From assembly GCF_035046505.1 (NCBI RefSeq), contig NC_089830.1, positions 7,244,315-7,308,314 on the forward strand: a stretch of 64,000 nt of DNA, written 5' to 3'. Below the pieces are notes generated by a model. That model made no database searches. It worked only from the letters and a program-made list of their open reading frames with translations, and had not been told where the DNA came from. Positions 23,401-32,400 of the stretch are shown piece by piece (the stretch's first letter is position 1; the number at the start of each line of letters is the position of its first letter). This DNA comes from Tiliqua scincoides (taxonomy: Eukaryota; Chordata; Lepidosauria; Squamata; Scincidae). Position numbers and translations under genes: made by a program.

Positions 23401-25711
23401 CCTATACATGCAAGATGCCCACCAAAGCAGAGTTTCTGTTGTAAAAACATGTCTTTCAAACCTCCTTCTGTACCACCTCTCTGTACATGTGAACATGCAA
23501 AATCAGAGGAAGGTGACATGTCCACACATCAGTTACATACATCTCACATGGATCTCACATGGATTCTTAAGGATCAGCGTTTCTCAACATTTGTGCTCCA
23601 CTATACCACTTCCCCTGTACCACCGGAAGTTACTAGCTATGACATCATCACTACTTATGTTTAGGTTTGGAGCACAGATGCAACAGGACAAACACCAGTA
23701 AGAGGCTCAAGATGAACAGGAGGGCTTTTCTGAGTTTAGAAAAGCATGCTTTGGTGCTCTGCCTTCCAAGCTGAGCTTCCTACCACTGTTTGTTGTGTCA
23801 CGTTCCTGATCTTGCTGCTGGCTGGCAGGTGTCTCAGTAGTCCTCTAGATGAGTGTTTCTCTGTGTTTGACCTCCACCATACCATTTCACATGGTACACC
23901 TATCTGAAGTACCACGGGGAGTAACAGGTGCTGACATCATCGCTAGTTCCTTCTGGGTTGGGAGGCCAGATGTGACAAACACCAGTAAGAGGGTCAGGAT
24001 TAACAGGAGGGCTTTTTTGAATGTGGAAAAGCATGCTTTAGAGTTCTGCCCACCAAGTCAAGCCTCCTACCACTGTCTGTTGTGTTGCATTCCTGGTCTT
24101 GCTGCTGGGTGACAGGTGACAAGGCATCCTGTGAGTATCACCAGACATCTCAAGTACCATTGGTGGTACCCATATCAATTGAGAAACACTGATTCAGGCC
24201 AAACGCCATCACCATATCCTGTGGCAAGGAGTTCTGCAGATTAATTACATGCTAAATTATGGTTGAGAAACACTGTTATAGACCTATATCAGGACACAAC
24301 CAGCTAAGGGAAAGATGGAAGTGATAAAGCCTGCAATGGTGAACATTTTCTTTTTAGGGAATTGTATCCCAATAGCATAAACAATTAGAGAGAATTAAAA
24401 ACAAAACAAAAATGATAGATGTTTCTATTATCTTGAGCCCCTCTGCTGCCATAAGAACATAAGAAGAGTCCTGCTGGATCAGGTCAAAGGCCCATTGAGT
24501 CCAGCTTCCTGTATCTCACAGTGGCCCACAAGATGCCTCACAGCCCAATCTGAAACATGTCTACTCAGAAGTAAGTCCCATTCTAGTCAATGGGGCTTAC
24601 TCCCAGGAAAGCGTGCATAGGATTGTACCCTCAGGTAGCACCCAAAACAACAAAAGAGCTCCATCCTGGTGCCCTCGCTTGCATCTGGCATTCTGAGGTA
24701 GCCTACTTCCAGAATCAGGAGGTTGCACATACCCATCATGGCTTTTAACCTGAGACATTCCTCCATACAATTCCCTTTTAAAGGTTCCCTTTTAAAGGTA
24801 TCCAGGCCAGATGCCCTCACCACATCCTGTAGCAAGGAGTTCCACAGACTAATTACTCCCTGGGTAAAGAAATATTTTCTTTTTGTCTGTCTCCCGACAC
24901 TTAATTTTAGTGGCTGCCCCCTGGTTCTGGTGTTATGTGAGAGGGAAAGAAGCATCCCTCTAGCCACCCTTGTCTGTACCCATCATGGCTTGTAAACTGT
25001 GATGGGCTTTTCCTCCATATCTCTGTCCAATCCCCTTTAAAGACCAGACGCCATCACCACATCCGGTGGCAGGGAGTTCCACAGACTAATTATACACTGG
25101 GTAAATAAATACTTTCTTCTGTCTGTCCCAACTCTCCTGACACTCAATTTTAATGCCTGTCCCCTGGTCCTAGTGTTGTGTGAGAGGGAAAAGAACCTCC
25201 CCCCAGCCACTCTGCCTATCATCATACCCTGTGGAAAGGAGTTCCAGAGACTAACGACACACTGAGTAAAGAAATGCTTAGATATCCAGTGGCAAGGACA
25301 CCCAGTAGGTGTCTCCTGGTTCTGGCGCTGTGGGAGAGGGGAAGGAGCCCCTCCAGCCACTCTGCCCGTCCTGTGGCCAGGAGTTCCACAGACTGACGCG
25401 GGACGGGTGTGCTTCCCCTGCGAAGGAAGAACGCCTGAGGGAGCAGAAGCGACAGGAGCCTGCAGGAAGCCGAGCCCTCTGGTCAGCTCCAGCCCGTGGC
25501 GGGGAGTTCCGCGGGCGAAGCCCACAAGGCAGGGTTCCGCTTTTCTGCTCCTCGGTCAGCGCCAGCGCCCCCGTCCAGGCGGCCCCGCTGCCCACTGACC
25601 CTTATGCGCCTTCTCCCCTGGGATGCTCTGCGCGCGCAGCCGCTGGTCCAGGATGTAGAGCATCTCCCCGCCCAGGTTCACGAACAGCAGCGGCAGCGTT
25701 CGCATCGACAT
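7270..25711 (-). CDS. OSCP1: Organic solute carrier partner 1 (OSCP1), 11 coding exons
   Basis: A complete 389-residue coding region, close to human OSCP1 isoforms. Exons in transcript order: 25711-25600, 19839-19810, 15421-15267, 12417-12250, 11953-11873, 11750-11647, 10339-10211, 10127-10058, 9102-8963, 8627-8564, 7386-7270. Every junction has GT/AG and the phases sum to a multiple of three (1170 nt). Recognisable blocks are MSMRTLPLLFVNLGGEMLYI at the start, FMEELFKPQELY, VLLCPRPKDILLVTFNHLDT, PNPLAKEELNFLARLMGG, the acidic FTTDEEEE run and the end DLLAMMDEL. The protein was named for stimulating organic-solute transport and has also been linked to cilia; its biochemical role is unsettled. 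There are no predicted membrane segments. The ATG is confirmed by the conserved N-terminus. An X-box lies 66 bp upstream. LSM10 is its downstream neighbour on the same strand, as in human. Confidence 0.96.
7591..7790. mobile_element. 'CAATCCTA' family element with roughly 40-bp TIRs
   Basis: The left arm begins GGGCACAATCCTAACCCCTT and continues through the CATTGCTTTCCAGCACTG block. The right arm from about 7750 is its near reverse complement, giving inverted arms of roughly 40 bp and a 200-bp element. It lies in the last OSCP1 intron. Confidence 0.75.
7883..8156 (+). repeat. Diverged CR1-type LINE 3' end
   Basis: It shows a CR1 order: 'tgctgcaagatgtggtaatg', a lysine-rich spacer, 'gaactaggtggtcccttt' and terminal 'cttcttatgttc'. 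It is a different subfamily from the copy at 319. Confidence 0.7.
8299..8383. repeat. 80-bp 'AGTAAG' palindromic repeat
   Basis: Both arms are present: 'acctgggagtaagctccatt' and 'ggggcttacatctgagtaaa', followed by 'catgcatgggcttg'. It lies in OSCP1 intron 10. Confidence 0.65.
10409..10492. repeat. 80-bp 'AGTAAG' palindromic repeat
   Basis: A near-consensus copy: 'tgcaatcctatcc', 'gagagtaagccccactta', 'aggacttacttctgagtag', 'catgcataggattgggc'. The ends are themselves inverted repeats of CAATCCTA. Confidence 0.75.
10600..11482. mobile_element. Tigger/mariner-like nonautonomous element split by a SINE
   Basis: The ends TACAGGTACCCCC and GGGGAACACCTGTA are inverted repeats and both include a TA, as for Tc1/mariner-type target duplication. 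The left part contains 'cgtatctgcggattc', typical of such elements. A Sauria-type SINE sits at 11041-11418 inside it. Family assignment is by termini only. Confidence 0.6.
11041..11418 (+). repeat. Sauria-type SINE (tRNA head, BovB-like tail)
   Basis: The head carries pol III boxes: a box A-like TGGTCTAGAGGG and a box B-like GGTTCGAGGCC about 60 bp later. The tail reads 'ccttgaataaagtc... aaaggcggtatagaaata' and ends in an ATT microsatellite, the BovB-like 3' end expected for LINE-assisted mobility. Other copies are at 27792 and 30612. Confidence 0.85.
12660..13608 (+). mobile_element. Broken hAT transposon with transposase C-terminus
   Basis: The right end CACACTTTTTTGGCTC (as reverse complement, before CAGGGGTGC) and the GATCGCGATCCACCGG motif near 12680 are typical of Charlie-like hAT termini. 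Positions about 13231-13398 encode the C-terminal dimerisation segment (CEAAFSYMKIIKSKYRSTMT, then DEHLEVCLRLAVSSYCPDYA), ending at a TAA. The rest of the transposase is missing. A tandem 92-bp duplication lies at about 12720 and 12812. It resembles the hAT source of GTF2IRD2-type proteins. Confidence 0.7.
14310..14485. mobile_element. 'CAATCCTA' family element
   Basis: The ends GGTGCAATCCTAACCAAATT and AGTTGGTTAGGATTGCAC are inverted repeats around a roughly 175-bp body containing 'ggcctcctcaaggtaag'. Confidence 0.7.
14489..14848 (+). repeat. Probable LINE 3' region (L2-like)
   Basis: It reads like the C-terminal codons and AT-rich tail of a reptilian LINE ('cttctccgatgtggcacc', 'gggaccttaagactcttc', then T-rich sequence and 'actgtaagctgcttagaa'). 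Assignment is tentative. Confidence 0.45.
14850..15028. mobile_element. 'CAATCCTA' family element, near-consensus
   Basis: The left end GGGCCCAATCCTATCCAATT and its reverse complement at 15009-15028 give TIRs of about 30 bp. The internal 'ccccaaggtaagggaaca' is shared with other copies. Confidence 0.8.
15042..15066. repeat. (ATT)n microsatellite
   Basis: About eight tandem ATT units directly follow the adjacent inverted-repeat element. Confidence 0.9.
15422..16480. other. OSCP1 intron 2, proximal part, nothing recognised
   Basis: No coding exon, RNA gene or confident repeat was seen in this stretch. Confidence 0.4.
16481..16778. mobile_element. hAT-type nonautonomous element
   Basis: The ends CAGGGATGTCAAACTTG and GTTTGATACTCTG are inverted repeats. 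The flanking 8-mers AGTTAACA (16473-16480) and GGTTAACA (16779-16786) match at 7 of 8 positions. It is in the same family as 5042-5378. Confidence 0.85.
17466..17762. mobile_element. Tigger/mariner-like short element
   Basis: The ends ACACAGTCAGTCCGCA and GCAGGCTGACTGTA are inverted repeats around about 300 bp, which suits a mariner/Tigger-type MITE. No coding sequence is present. Confidence 0.5.
17763..18457. other. OSCP1 intron 2, nothing recognised
   Basis: No supported feature was found between the neighbouring repeats. Confidence 0.4.
18460..18560. repeat. Fragment of an old reptilian interspersed repeat
   Basis: It contains 'gtcttgctagtctgctgcat', 'cagccttaaagacgacca' and 'ttatttcagcataaacttgt', resembling the repeats at 1645 and 19195. 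Confidence 0.45.
18601..19062 (+). repeat. 450-bp interspersed repeat, copy 1
   Basis: It aligns along most of its length with 28686-29080: both begin CAGGTATAACCTAATTAT, share 'cacttagaacagcttcac' or close variants and 'cagcaaggctgtttttaaat', and end near a 'gttctgggaa'-like block. The family is not recognised; the start resembles mariner-type ends. Confidence 0.6.
19195..19262 (+). repeat. Fragment of an old reptilian interspersed repeat
   Basis: It contains 'agcttatgctgaaataaatt' and 'gggcactacaagactttt', sharing the pattern of the copies at 1645 and 18460. Confidence 0.5.
19900..22136. other. Long OSCP1 intron 1 segment without assigned features
   Basis: About 2.2 kb, GC-richer after 20.6 kb, with long low-quality open frames on both strands but no recognisable protein. 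A CAATCCTATC-type end lies at about 22137-22155, so part of it may be an unrecognised DNA element. Confidence 0.4.
22201..22333 (+). other. Exon-like open segment, antisense to OSCP1
   Basis: A pyrimidine tract and TTCAG acceptor precede 133 nt open in one frame (includes LILEAKELAHKLGFHKPHVM, then YGKIYRN), followed by a usable donor ATG|GTTAGT. The peptide looks protein-like but I do not recognise it. It could be a fragment of a transposase or of a retrocopied gene. No partner exon was found nearby. Confidence 0.2.
22951..23123. mobile_element. 'CAATCCTA' family element
   Basis: The ends GGGCCCAATCCTATCCAACT and its reverse-complement variant at 23104-23123 bound about 173 bp in OSCP1 intron 1. 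Confidence 0.75.
23575..24275. mobile_element. Two overlapping hAT-type copies
   Basis: One copy starts CAGCGTTTCTCAACATTTGT at 23575. A second starts at 23851 (GAGTGTTTCTCTG) and ends TTGAGAAACACTG at 24191. A further TTGAGAAACACTG ends at 24275 after a CR1 scrap. The simplest reading is one element nested in another of the same family. No clean target duplication was found. Confidence 0.6.
24451..25530 (-). repeat. Tandem series of CR1 3' fragments beside OSCP1 exon 1
   Basis: A minus-strand CR1 3' end begins at 24451 (CATAAGAACATAAGAAGAG), is split by an AGTAAG repeat at 24553-24634, and runs to about 24990. Shorter repeats of the same 'ggagttccacagactaa' region then follow at about 25015, 25230, 25370 and 25480, becoming GC-rich toward exon 1. 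This spacing suggests local tandem duplication and not independent insertions. Confidence 0.65.
24553..24634. repeat. 80-bp 'AGTAAG' palindromic repeat inside CR1
   Basis: Its arms 'tctactcagaagtaagtccc' and 'ggggcttactcccagg' interrupt the CR1 fragment, so it is younger than that CR1 copy. Confidence 0.7.
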
Positions 25712-25776
25712 GCCGCCCCTCAGTCCGTCCGCCCGACAGAGCGGGGGACTGATGCGAAGGCCACAGAGCCGGCCTC

Positions 25777-25790
25777 GTCGCCAAGGCAAC
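25777..25790 (+). promoter_or_regulatory. X-box (RFX site) upstream of OSCP1
   Basis: GTCGCC-AA-GGCAAC fits the RFX-factor X-box pattern: two imperfect inverted half-sites with a 2-bp spacer. It lies 66 bp upstream of the OSCP1 ATG, the usual distance for ciliary genes. Confidence 0.6.
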
Positions 25791-25982
25791 GGTCGCAGAG
25801 GACAGCCAATCGGAAAGCGGCTTGTTGGGAGGTCCAGAGTGCCACTGCGGGCGGGTCTTCCCTTAAGCCACGCCCCCAAGCTCCGGCTTGACACAGGCCC
25901 CGCCCGCTGGCGCTCACTGGCTCTCCTCTCAAGCGCTGGGAGGCGGCAGACGGCTCGATGCCGGAGAGGGCCGTTTCGCTTC

Positions 25983-26087
25983 TGCGCATGCGGAGCTCAA
26001 AAGACTGGTGAAGTTTGCTTCGGTTCTCCGCATGCGCAGTTCAACAGGTCCATGCTGGAGTGTTGGTTCGGCTCTGCGCATGCGCAG
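25983..26087. promoter_or_regulatory. Three tandem NRF1-type sites
   Basis: TGCGCATGCGG (25983-25993), CCGCATGCGCAG (26028-26039) and TGCGCATGCGCAG (26075-26087) match the palindromic NRF1 consensus. Each lies in a repeated context with TTCGG/TTCGC before and CTCAA/TTCAA after. The GCATGCG cores are 44 and 48 bp apart, so the sites were multiplied by tandem duplication. Confidence 0.75.
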
Positions 26088-26206
26088 CTCAAAATTTGTC
26101 TGGTTTTCAGGGGACAGCGTTTAATGTAAAGAAATTTATCTGGCAAAGACAGACAGACACAGACAGACAGGTTTTCCAGTAGTTTCAGGGTGATTCACAA
26201 TCCATT

Positions 26207-26380
26207 AAGAGAGAGGGAGAGAAGTGACGATAGAGAGGAGAGAGAGAGCGGCTCGGAGAGAAGAAACCATGGAGAGGAGAGATAGAGTGGCCCATAGAGA
26301 GGGAGTAAAGTGACCATAGAGAGGAGAGAGTGGCTCAGAGAGTAGTAACCATAGAGAGGAGAGCTAGAGCGACTGATAGA
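26207..26380. repeat. GA-rich minisatellite upstream of SNIP1
   Basis: Imperfect repeats of 'accatagagaggagag' recur about every 22-40 bp (near 26227, 26267, 26290, 26313 and 26349) in a strongly purine-biased strand. Confidence 0.7.
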
Positions 26381-26491
26381 GCCAGAGGTCGGAAGTGCAT
26401 CTAATTCCGGCGGAGGAGCCGGGAGTAGGCCTGGAACCGGAAACCGGAAGGCCGTCGAGGGAAGGAGGGGAGCGAAGGTGGACTCGCTGCT

Positions 26492-29400
26492 ATGGAGGAG
26501 CCCGAGCGCCGGCGGCGGAGGAAGCGGAGCCCCCGGGGAGGCCATTCCCCGCCGGGAGCCAGCAGGTGAGGCGCGCTCGTCGCCCCGGGCCTGGTCCTGG
26601 GGTCTGCCACCCTCCGTGGGTGGTGGTTGGCGGTAGCCCCCCTCCCCTGGTCCAGCCCCAGCAGCCTCCCGGGGGGTGGGTGGGAGCAGCAGGGCCTCTA
26701 GGAGGCTTCTGCGCCCTTCGTCCGCCCCTCGAAAGCCACCAGGGCACAGACCCCTCCCCACCCCCGTCCTGCCCATGCTCCCAGTGCTGTGTTTGGCCCC
26801 CTTCCCAAAGGGGGGAAGGGGATGGGGAAGGGTAGCAGCAGCACCACCACCACCCTGGGGGGTGGGAGCAGCAGGGCCTCTGGGGGCACAAGGGAGGGAG
26901 CAGATCGGCTTCTGTGCCCCCCCCCCACAGGGTTGGAGAGGCAGAGGGTTTGTGGGCCCCCTTACCAAAGGGGGAGGACAGGACCCCTCCCCCAGAGGAG
27001 TACCACTGGTGGTGCTGGAGGTAGGGAAACGAGCAGTGCAGCACAACCTGCCTTGTGCCCCTGGGCCTAGGCGCAGCCACTCCCTTTACACCCCCCAGTG
27101 GGCCCTGAGGAGCAGCAGCATCAGCCACTGTTTCCTCGAGGTCTGTTGTGCCAGGAGAGGGAGGCTGCTCAGTGTGAGGTGCAAGGAAATGGGGCTGTTT
27201 GGCTGGCTGTTTTTTGTGAGTGGGGCAGAAGCCCCATCTCCTGTGTGGCCTGCTGGCTGTCCCATTCCCCCTACTCTCCTGCTCTGTCCTCCCTCTGCTT
27301 CTGGGTTTCAAGTGTGGGGGTTGCCCAGTCCAGCTCTTCAGCCTTGGGGTCAGCACCCTGTTGGACTCGTGAAGTGGCCTCAGTTGAAGCATGGCAGCCA
27401 TTTGTGGGAATGAAGAAGAGACTGAAGTCTGCTGGACCAGAGCACCCCCAGCTAATGGAGGAGGCATCTTGTTCTGTGTTCAGGCACTAGGAGATGGTGT
27501 CCCAGCCCTGCTCAGGTTCTTAGCAGATGTGCTAAAATAGCTGTCACTAGTGTCAGGCTTCCTGGTTGCTTTTTTTGCTGTAATAAGAACATTTGGTTAC
27601 AGTGAATAGTGCTGGGAGGGGGTGGGGAATGGGCAGCGACAGGTGAAGGGAGTGGGCAGATGGGGTCCCGGGAGACGGGCAGGATCCACAGTGGTTCCCC
27701 AGTCTCAACCTTGATTGATTGAGGCCATGGCATGAAAAAGGTTGAAGATTACTGGTCTGTTGCAAACACTTACGGCTCTATTGTTGCATAAGGAGGGCAG
27801 GAGGTCTGGTCTAGAGGGTAGAGCCTCCCTTAGCCCGAAGATAACATCTGAAGGTCGCCAGTTCGAGGCAGCTCCATGAATGGTGAGACCTTGAAGCAGC
27901 TGACAAGTTGAGCTGAGTTAGTCCACCTGCTCTTTGGTCTTGGCTCCCCTTCAAGTGAGAGATGAAGGAGGCAACTGGGGGCCAGAAGTGATACCAGACA
28001 GTGAAATGATACCATCTGAAATGTTGTGCAGTTCTTTAAAGACAGAACCTTTCTGTTATTGTAAAAATCCCCTCGGGGGTTTAGAGATAGCCTGCCTATG
28101 TGAACTGCCTTGAATAAAGTCAGAGGAGTAATCCGATGACCAGAAAGGCAGTATATAAATACCAGTATTATGACAAGCCTCACTGGCTTTTTCTTCGCTC
28201 CTGGTGGGAAAGTCAGTGCTTAATTTCGTGTCTGTGTCTTTTAAAAGGTCACAATCAAAACGGAAAAACAAATCGTCAAGCAAAAGAAGCAGGTCTCCCA
28301 GAGAAAAAAGGAGTCGAAGTCCCCAGCACCTGATTGCCAGAGTTAAGCAGGTAATTGACATTGCAGGTTGGGGACACAGAGGACCTTAGGAAATAAAACA
28401 GAGATGAACAGAAGTGCCAGTGAGTATTGGGTATGGTATGTTGAGCAAACATTAGAGCTACTAGCAAGTTAACTCTGTTAGCTTAACTACTGTAATTAAA
28501 AACCAGATGTCTATGACATGACAACTGATCAAATTTCCTTTCCCATAACTATGTGTGCATATAAAAAGCCAGATTTGCTTAGTGAGAGAATATTATTATT
28601 TGTGCAATCTAAACAATTTAAGAAGTTGTATTGTGATCCTTTCAGGTATTAGTGGCCTGATAGTGATTTCTGAGATAGTTGAAATACAGGTATAACCTAA
28701 TTATTCACAGATTTTTCACCTGTGGTTTTATATTAACATGATGAGAAGGGCCTTTAATTTAAAGGAAAAAAGTCCGTTAACAGTAGTCTCTCATTAGTGT
28801 AGGAGAGGGCAGCCTACAGATAATCCATCAAGTATTCTCTCTTCTGGTACTTAGAACAGTTTCACTCCCAGGCAAGCTCCTTCCCCCTGAGCATGTGAAA
28901 GAATGCTAGTGATTATCTCCTCTGATGAAGGGAGGGGTCCTATGCAGAGATAATGATTCTGCCTGAGGGTCTGTCCTACATTATAAAGATCAGCAAGGCT
29001 GTTTTTAAATTGCTGAGTAACAGGATATTTTTAAAATAGATTTCCTATAATGTAATTTTTGGGTGGGTGCTGGGAACTGAACCTTCCTGGATACCTCCTA
29101 GATACTGAGACTCAACCTGTAATGGCTTTGCTTTCTCAAATAGCCTTTGCTCTACAACTGTTGTCAACATACCATACCAGTTCATTGTTGCAGTAACAAA
29201 ATTTAAATATTGCAGTCCTAAAAATATACTTGGAAACATTTGACATCTATTTTCCTGAATTAGATTTTTGACTGGCTGCTGTTTCACTGTTGTAGGAGCG
29301 AGAGGATCGTGCTCGAAAGGGACATGAAGAAAGGCAGCGCAACCACTCTGAACCGGAGCGTAGGCGGGAGAGGAGTGGCGACAGTGATGGGCACCGGGAC

Positions 29401-32400
29401 CATTCAAGCCGAAGGAAACCCCATCACAAGCAGCCTGGCAGTCGTGCCAGGGAAAGGGAAACCCATCATCTCCAGGAACAGGAAGCACAGAGGGAACTTT
29501 ATAACGAGCGACGGCGTGACCATCGTCAGCAGATAGAAGCAAGTGGCGATGAGGAGAACCGAGATGCAGGGAGGCCTGACAGCAAGAGTGCAGACAAAGA
29601 GAAGCCAAGCTTTGAACTGTCCGGTGCACTTTTGGAGGATACCAACACTTTCCGAGGTGTTGTGATCAAATACACCGAACCCCCGGAAGCACGCATTCCA
29701 AAGAAACGGTGGCGTTTGTATCCTTTTAAGAACGACGAGGTTCTACCAGTTATGTACATTCACAGGCAGAGTGCCTACCTGCTGGGGAGACACCGACGCA
29801 TTGCTGATATCCCCATTGACCATCCCTCTTGCTCCAAGCAACATGCTGTCTTTCAGTACCGGTAAGTCTTTGTCCACATGAAGGGAAGGGGGACAAGCCA
29901 CTTAGGAGTCCCTGTGAACTGTGAATGACTGTTAATTCTGAAGTAGATGTTTAAAGACCAAAGTACACATTGCATTAAATGTGGTGTTTGGCCGTAAATA
30001 GAAACTAATGAGGGGTTGGTTGAGACTGTGGCATTAACAAAGTGGTGGGCCACTGTGAGATACAGGAAACTGGACTAGGTGGGCCTTTGGCCTGATCCAG
30101 CAGGACTCTTCTTATGTTCTTATGTAAAGAGTAGTTTACCCATTTCCTTCAGGCTTGGATCCTGATTAAAATGCCTCAATCCCAAGCTACTATTTGCCTT
30201 GAAAAGGCAATCCCACTTACACTAATGTATGTTCTGCCGAACAGAATGAATGGTTGGCATGTGTTTGAAAGTAGTGCCACCACAGTGCCTAGGCCATTGT
30301 GCCCTGGCTTGCTGCAGTCCACGCCTCTACCCAGTTGAAGGAGAGAACATAGTGACCAAGGCAAGATCTTTCCCTCCCTTGCTGGAGTTGCAGTGCAACT
30401 CTGTTCTGACTCTATGTGGCTGGACTACAGTTCTTCAAAGCAAGAGTACATAAATATTTGGCAAGCTATAGCAATGGTTGGAATTTACTCAAAGGGAGCA
30501 TCCTTACCATGTTTAGCAAGCTATAGCAATGGCTGGAGTTTACTCAGAGGGAGCATCCTTGGTTTGTATGTGGGAAACACTGCTAAATGCTGATAGCTAT
30601 TGAGGAAGGAATGAGGGCAGGAGGTCTGGTCTAGAGGGCAGAGCCTCCGTTTGCCTGAAGATAACATTCACAGGTCGCCAGTTCCGGGCCACCGGCACCA
30701 TGAATGATGAGACCTTGAAGCAGCTGACAAGCCGAGCCGAGTTATTCCACCTGCTCTTTGGTGTGAGCGAAGAAGCATCTTGGCTGCCCTCCATGTGAGA
30801 GATGAAGAAACTGCTTGTCAGCTTGCGTGGGAGGAAACCGGAGGCCAGAATGTGATACCAGATCAAAAAGATCCATCTGAATTGTTGTGGTTCTTGAAAG
30901 ATAGAACCTTTCTTCGATTGTAAAAATCCCTATGGGGATTTAGAACAGCCTGCCCATGTAAACCGCCTTGAATAAAGTCTGAGGAGAAATCTGACGACCA
31001 AGAAAGGCGGTATATAAATACATGTATTATTATTATTAATGGTTGGCCACTATGCTTAAGGCAAGACATGGCTCACAGTTCTGAATGGGGGAGGGAGAGA
31101 GATTTGCAACACTCTTACTGTTGGAGTCATCAGATCCCCCCCCCCACTTGCTTACTTGCATGGAGTGCATTGTCCCTGTGGGGGTGATGGAATAGTAGTT
31201 TCAGTTGCTTGTGGAGTCCTCCTTGGACTGTGTACCTGTATTAAGAATTCTAACAAATGTTAGTGAAGTGTTCTACCCCTTTTGAGAGGCAGCAGGCTGT
31301 TTGTGCCTTGTCTTTCATAGTTCCCATCATGAAATTTCTCCCATATGTGCTCTAAAGGCAGAAAGATAGAGCCTCATACAGTATATACTGTCATATCAGT
31401 TATGGTCTCCGTAGCAGGGGTTTATATATTGGGGTGAGTGTGTTGTCATTGGGTGCAGTTAGGCTGAATCTTGGACTTCAAGAGGGGTCAAGGTAGGTAA
31501 AGCAGGAGGCAGGGATGGCAGTAGTTTTCTTGGTATTGGAATGTCTGAGTAGGGTCTAGGATTGAACGCAAGTCTGCACCTTGCTTCTGTGCTGACAGAA
31601 CTGTTCCACCAGCATAGCATTTGTTATTTGCTATTGCAGTGGTATAAGAGACTTCCACCAAATCCACATCTGCTACAAGTTGGAGCACTAGACTGCACCC
31701 TAACTATCATTGTAAAGAAAGTACCCTTTACCTTAAAGCTTTCTCTGCATGTCTCTTCTTTTGTCTCTCATTTTTAGTTTGTTTTAGTTTCCCCAAGTTG
31801 GAATAAGTACTCCTGTTTGTATGCCTGCTTTGTGTTCTCTAACGCTGCAGTCCTATAACACTTACCTGGGAGTAAGCCCCAATGACTATAATGGGACTTC
31901 TAAGTGAACATGCATAGGATTGGGCTCTAACACTGCAAACCTATACACACTTATCCAATTGAATGTCCTATTGAATTTAGTGGTACTTTCTTCTGAGTGG
32001 ACATGCAAAAGATCAGACTGTTAGTAATAGTGCATATGGAGGTTTGAAAGCCAGGGCGGGCCTTTATCAGTAGCTTCTAAAGGGTTGCTGGTGGTGTGAT
32101 AGAAGGCAGCTTGTTTTGATTCTTGGATGACCACACCAAATGGATTGCTATCATTTAAACAAAAATGGAAAGGAATTGTTTGTTTTAAGATGGTCCCCAC
32201 AAGTCCATGGAGTTGCTATATGAAATCCATAGTGACTAAAGAACATTTAAATAAAGCAAAAAGAAGCATGGTTGACTGGCAATTTGAGCCCAGGTCTCCC
32301 TGATCTTAGTTCAGCGACATCTTAGTTAACTGCTACATCTCACACATACTGGCTTCATGCTGTTCATTAATGTGAACCTGTGTTTCTTGCAAGGCTTGTG

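Larger units (their letters stand above)
25712..26491. promoter_or_regulatory. Head-to-head OSCP1/SNIP1 promoter region
   Basis: The 780 bp between the two start codons is CpG-rich. It contains a CCAAT box (about 25806), an X-box, three NRF1-type palindromes, an AGAC microsatellite, a GA-rich minisatellite and GGAA (ETS-like) motifs close to SNIP1. No TATA box is evident. The layout is typical of a bidirectional housekeeping promoter, though two separate promoters could also share the interval. Confidence 0.75.

Noticed and set aside
26195-27467. Long open frames of 245-325 residues on both strands in SNIP1 intron 1
   Set aside because: They result from CpG/GC richness with few stops. No frame resembles a known protein, and SNIP1 exon 1 and its donor are well placed on the plus strand.
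11041-31038. tRNA genes at the SINE heads
   Set aside because: Box A- and box B-like motifs are present, but the sequence continues into BovB-like tails and the copies do not keep a tRNA cloverleaf; they are SINEs.
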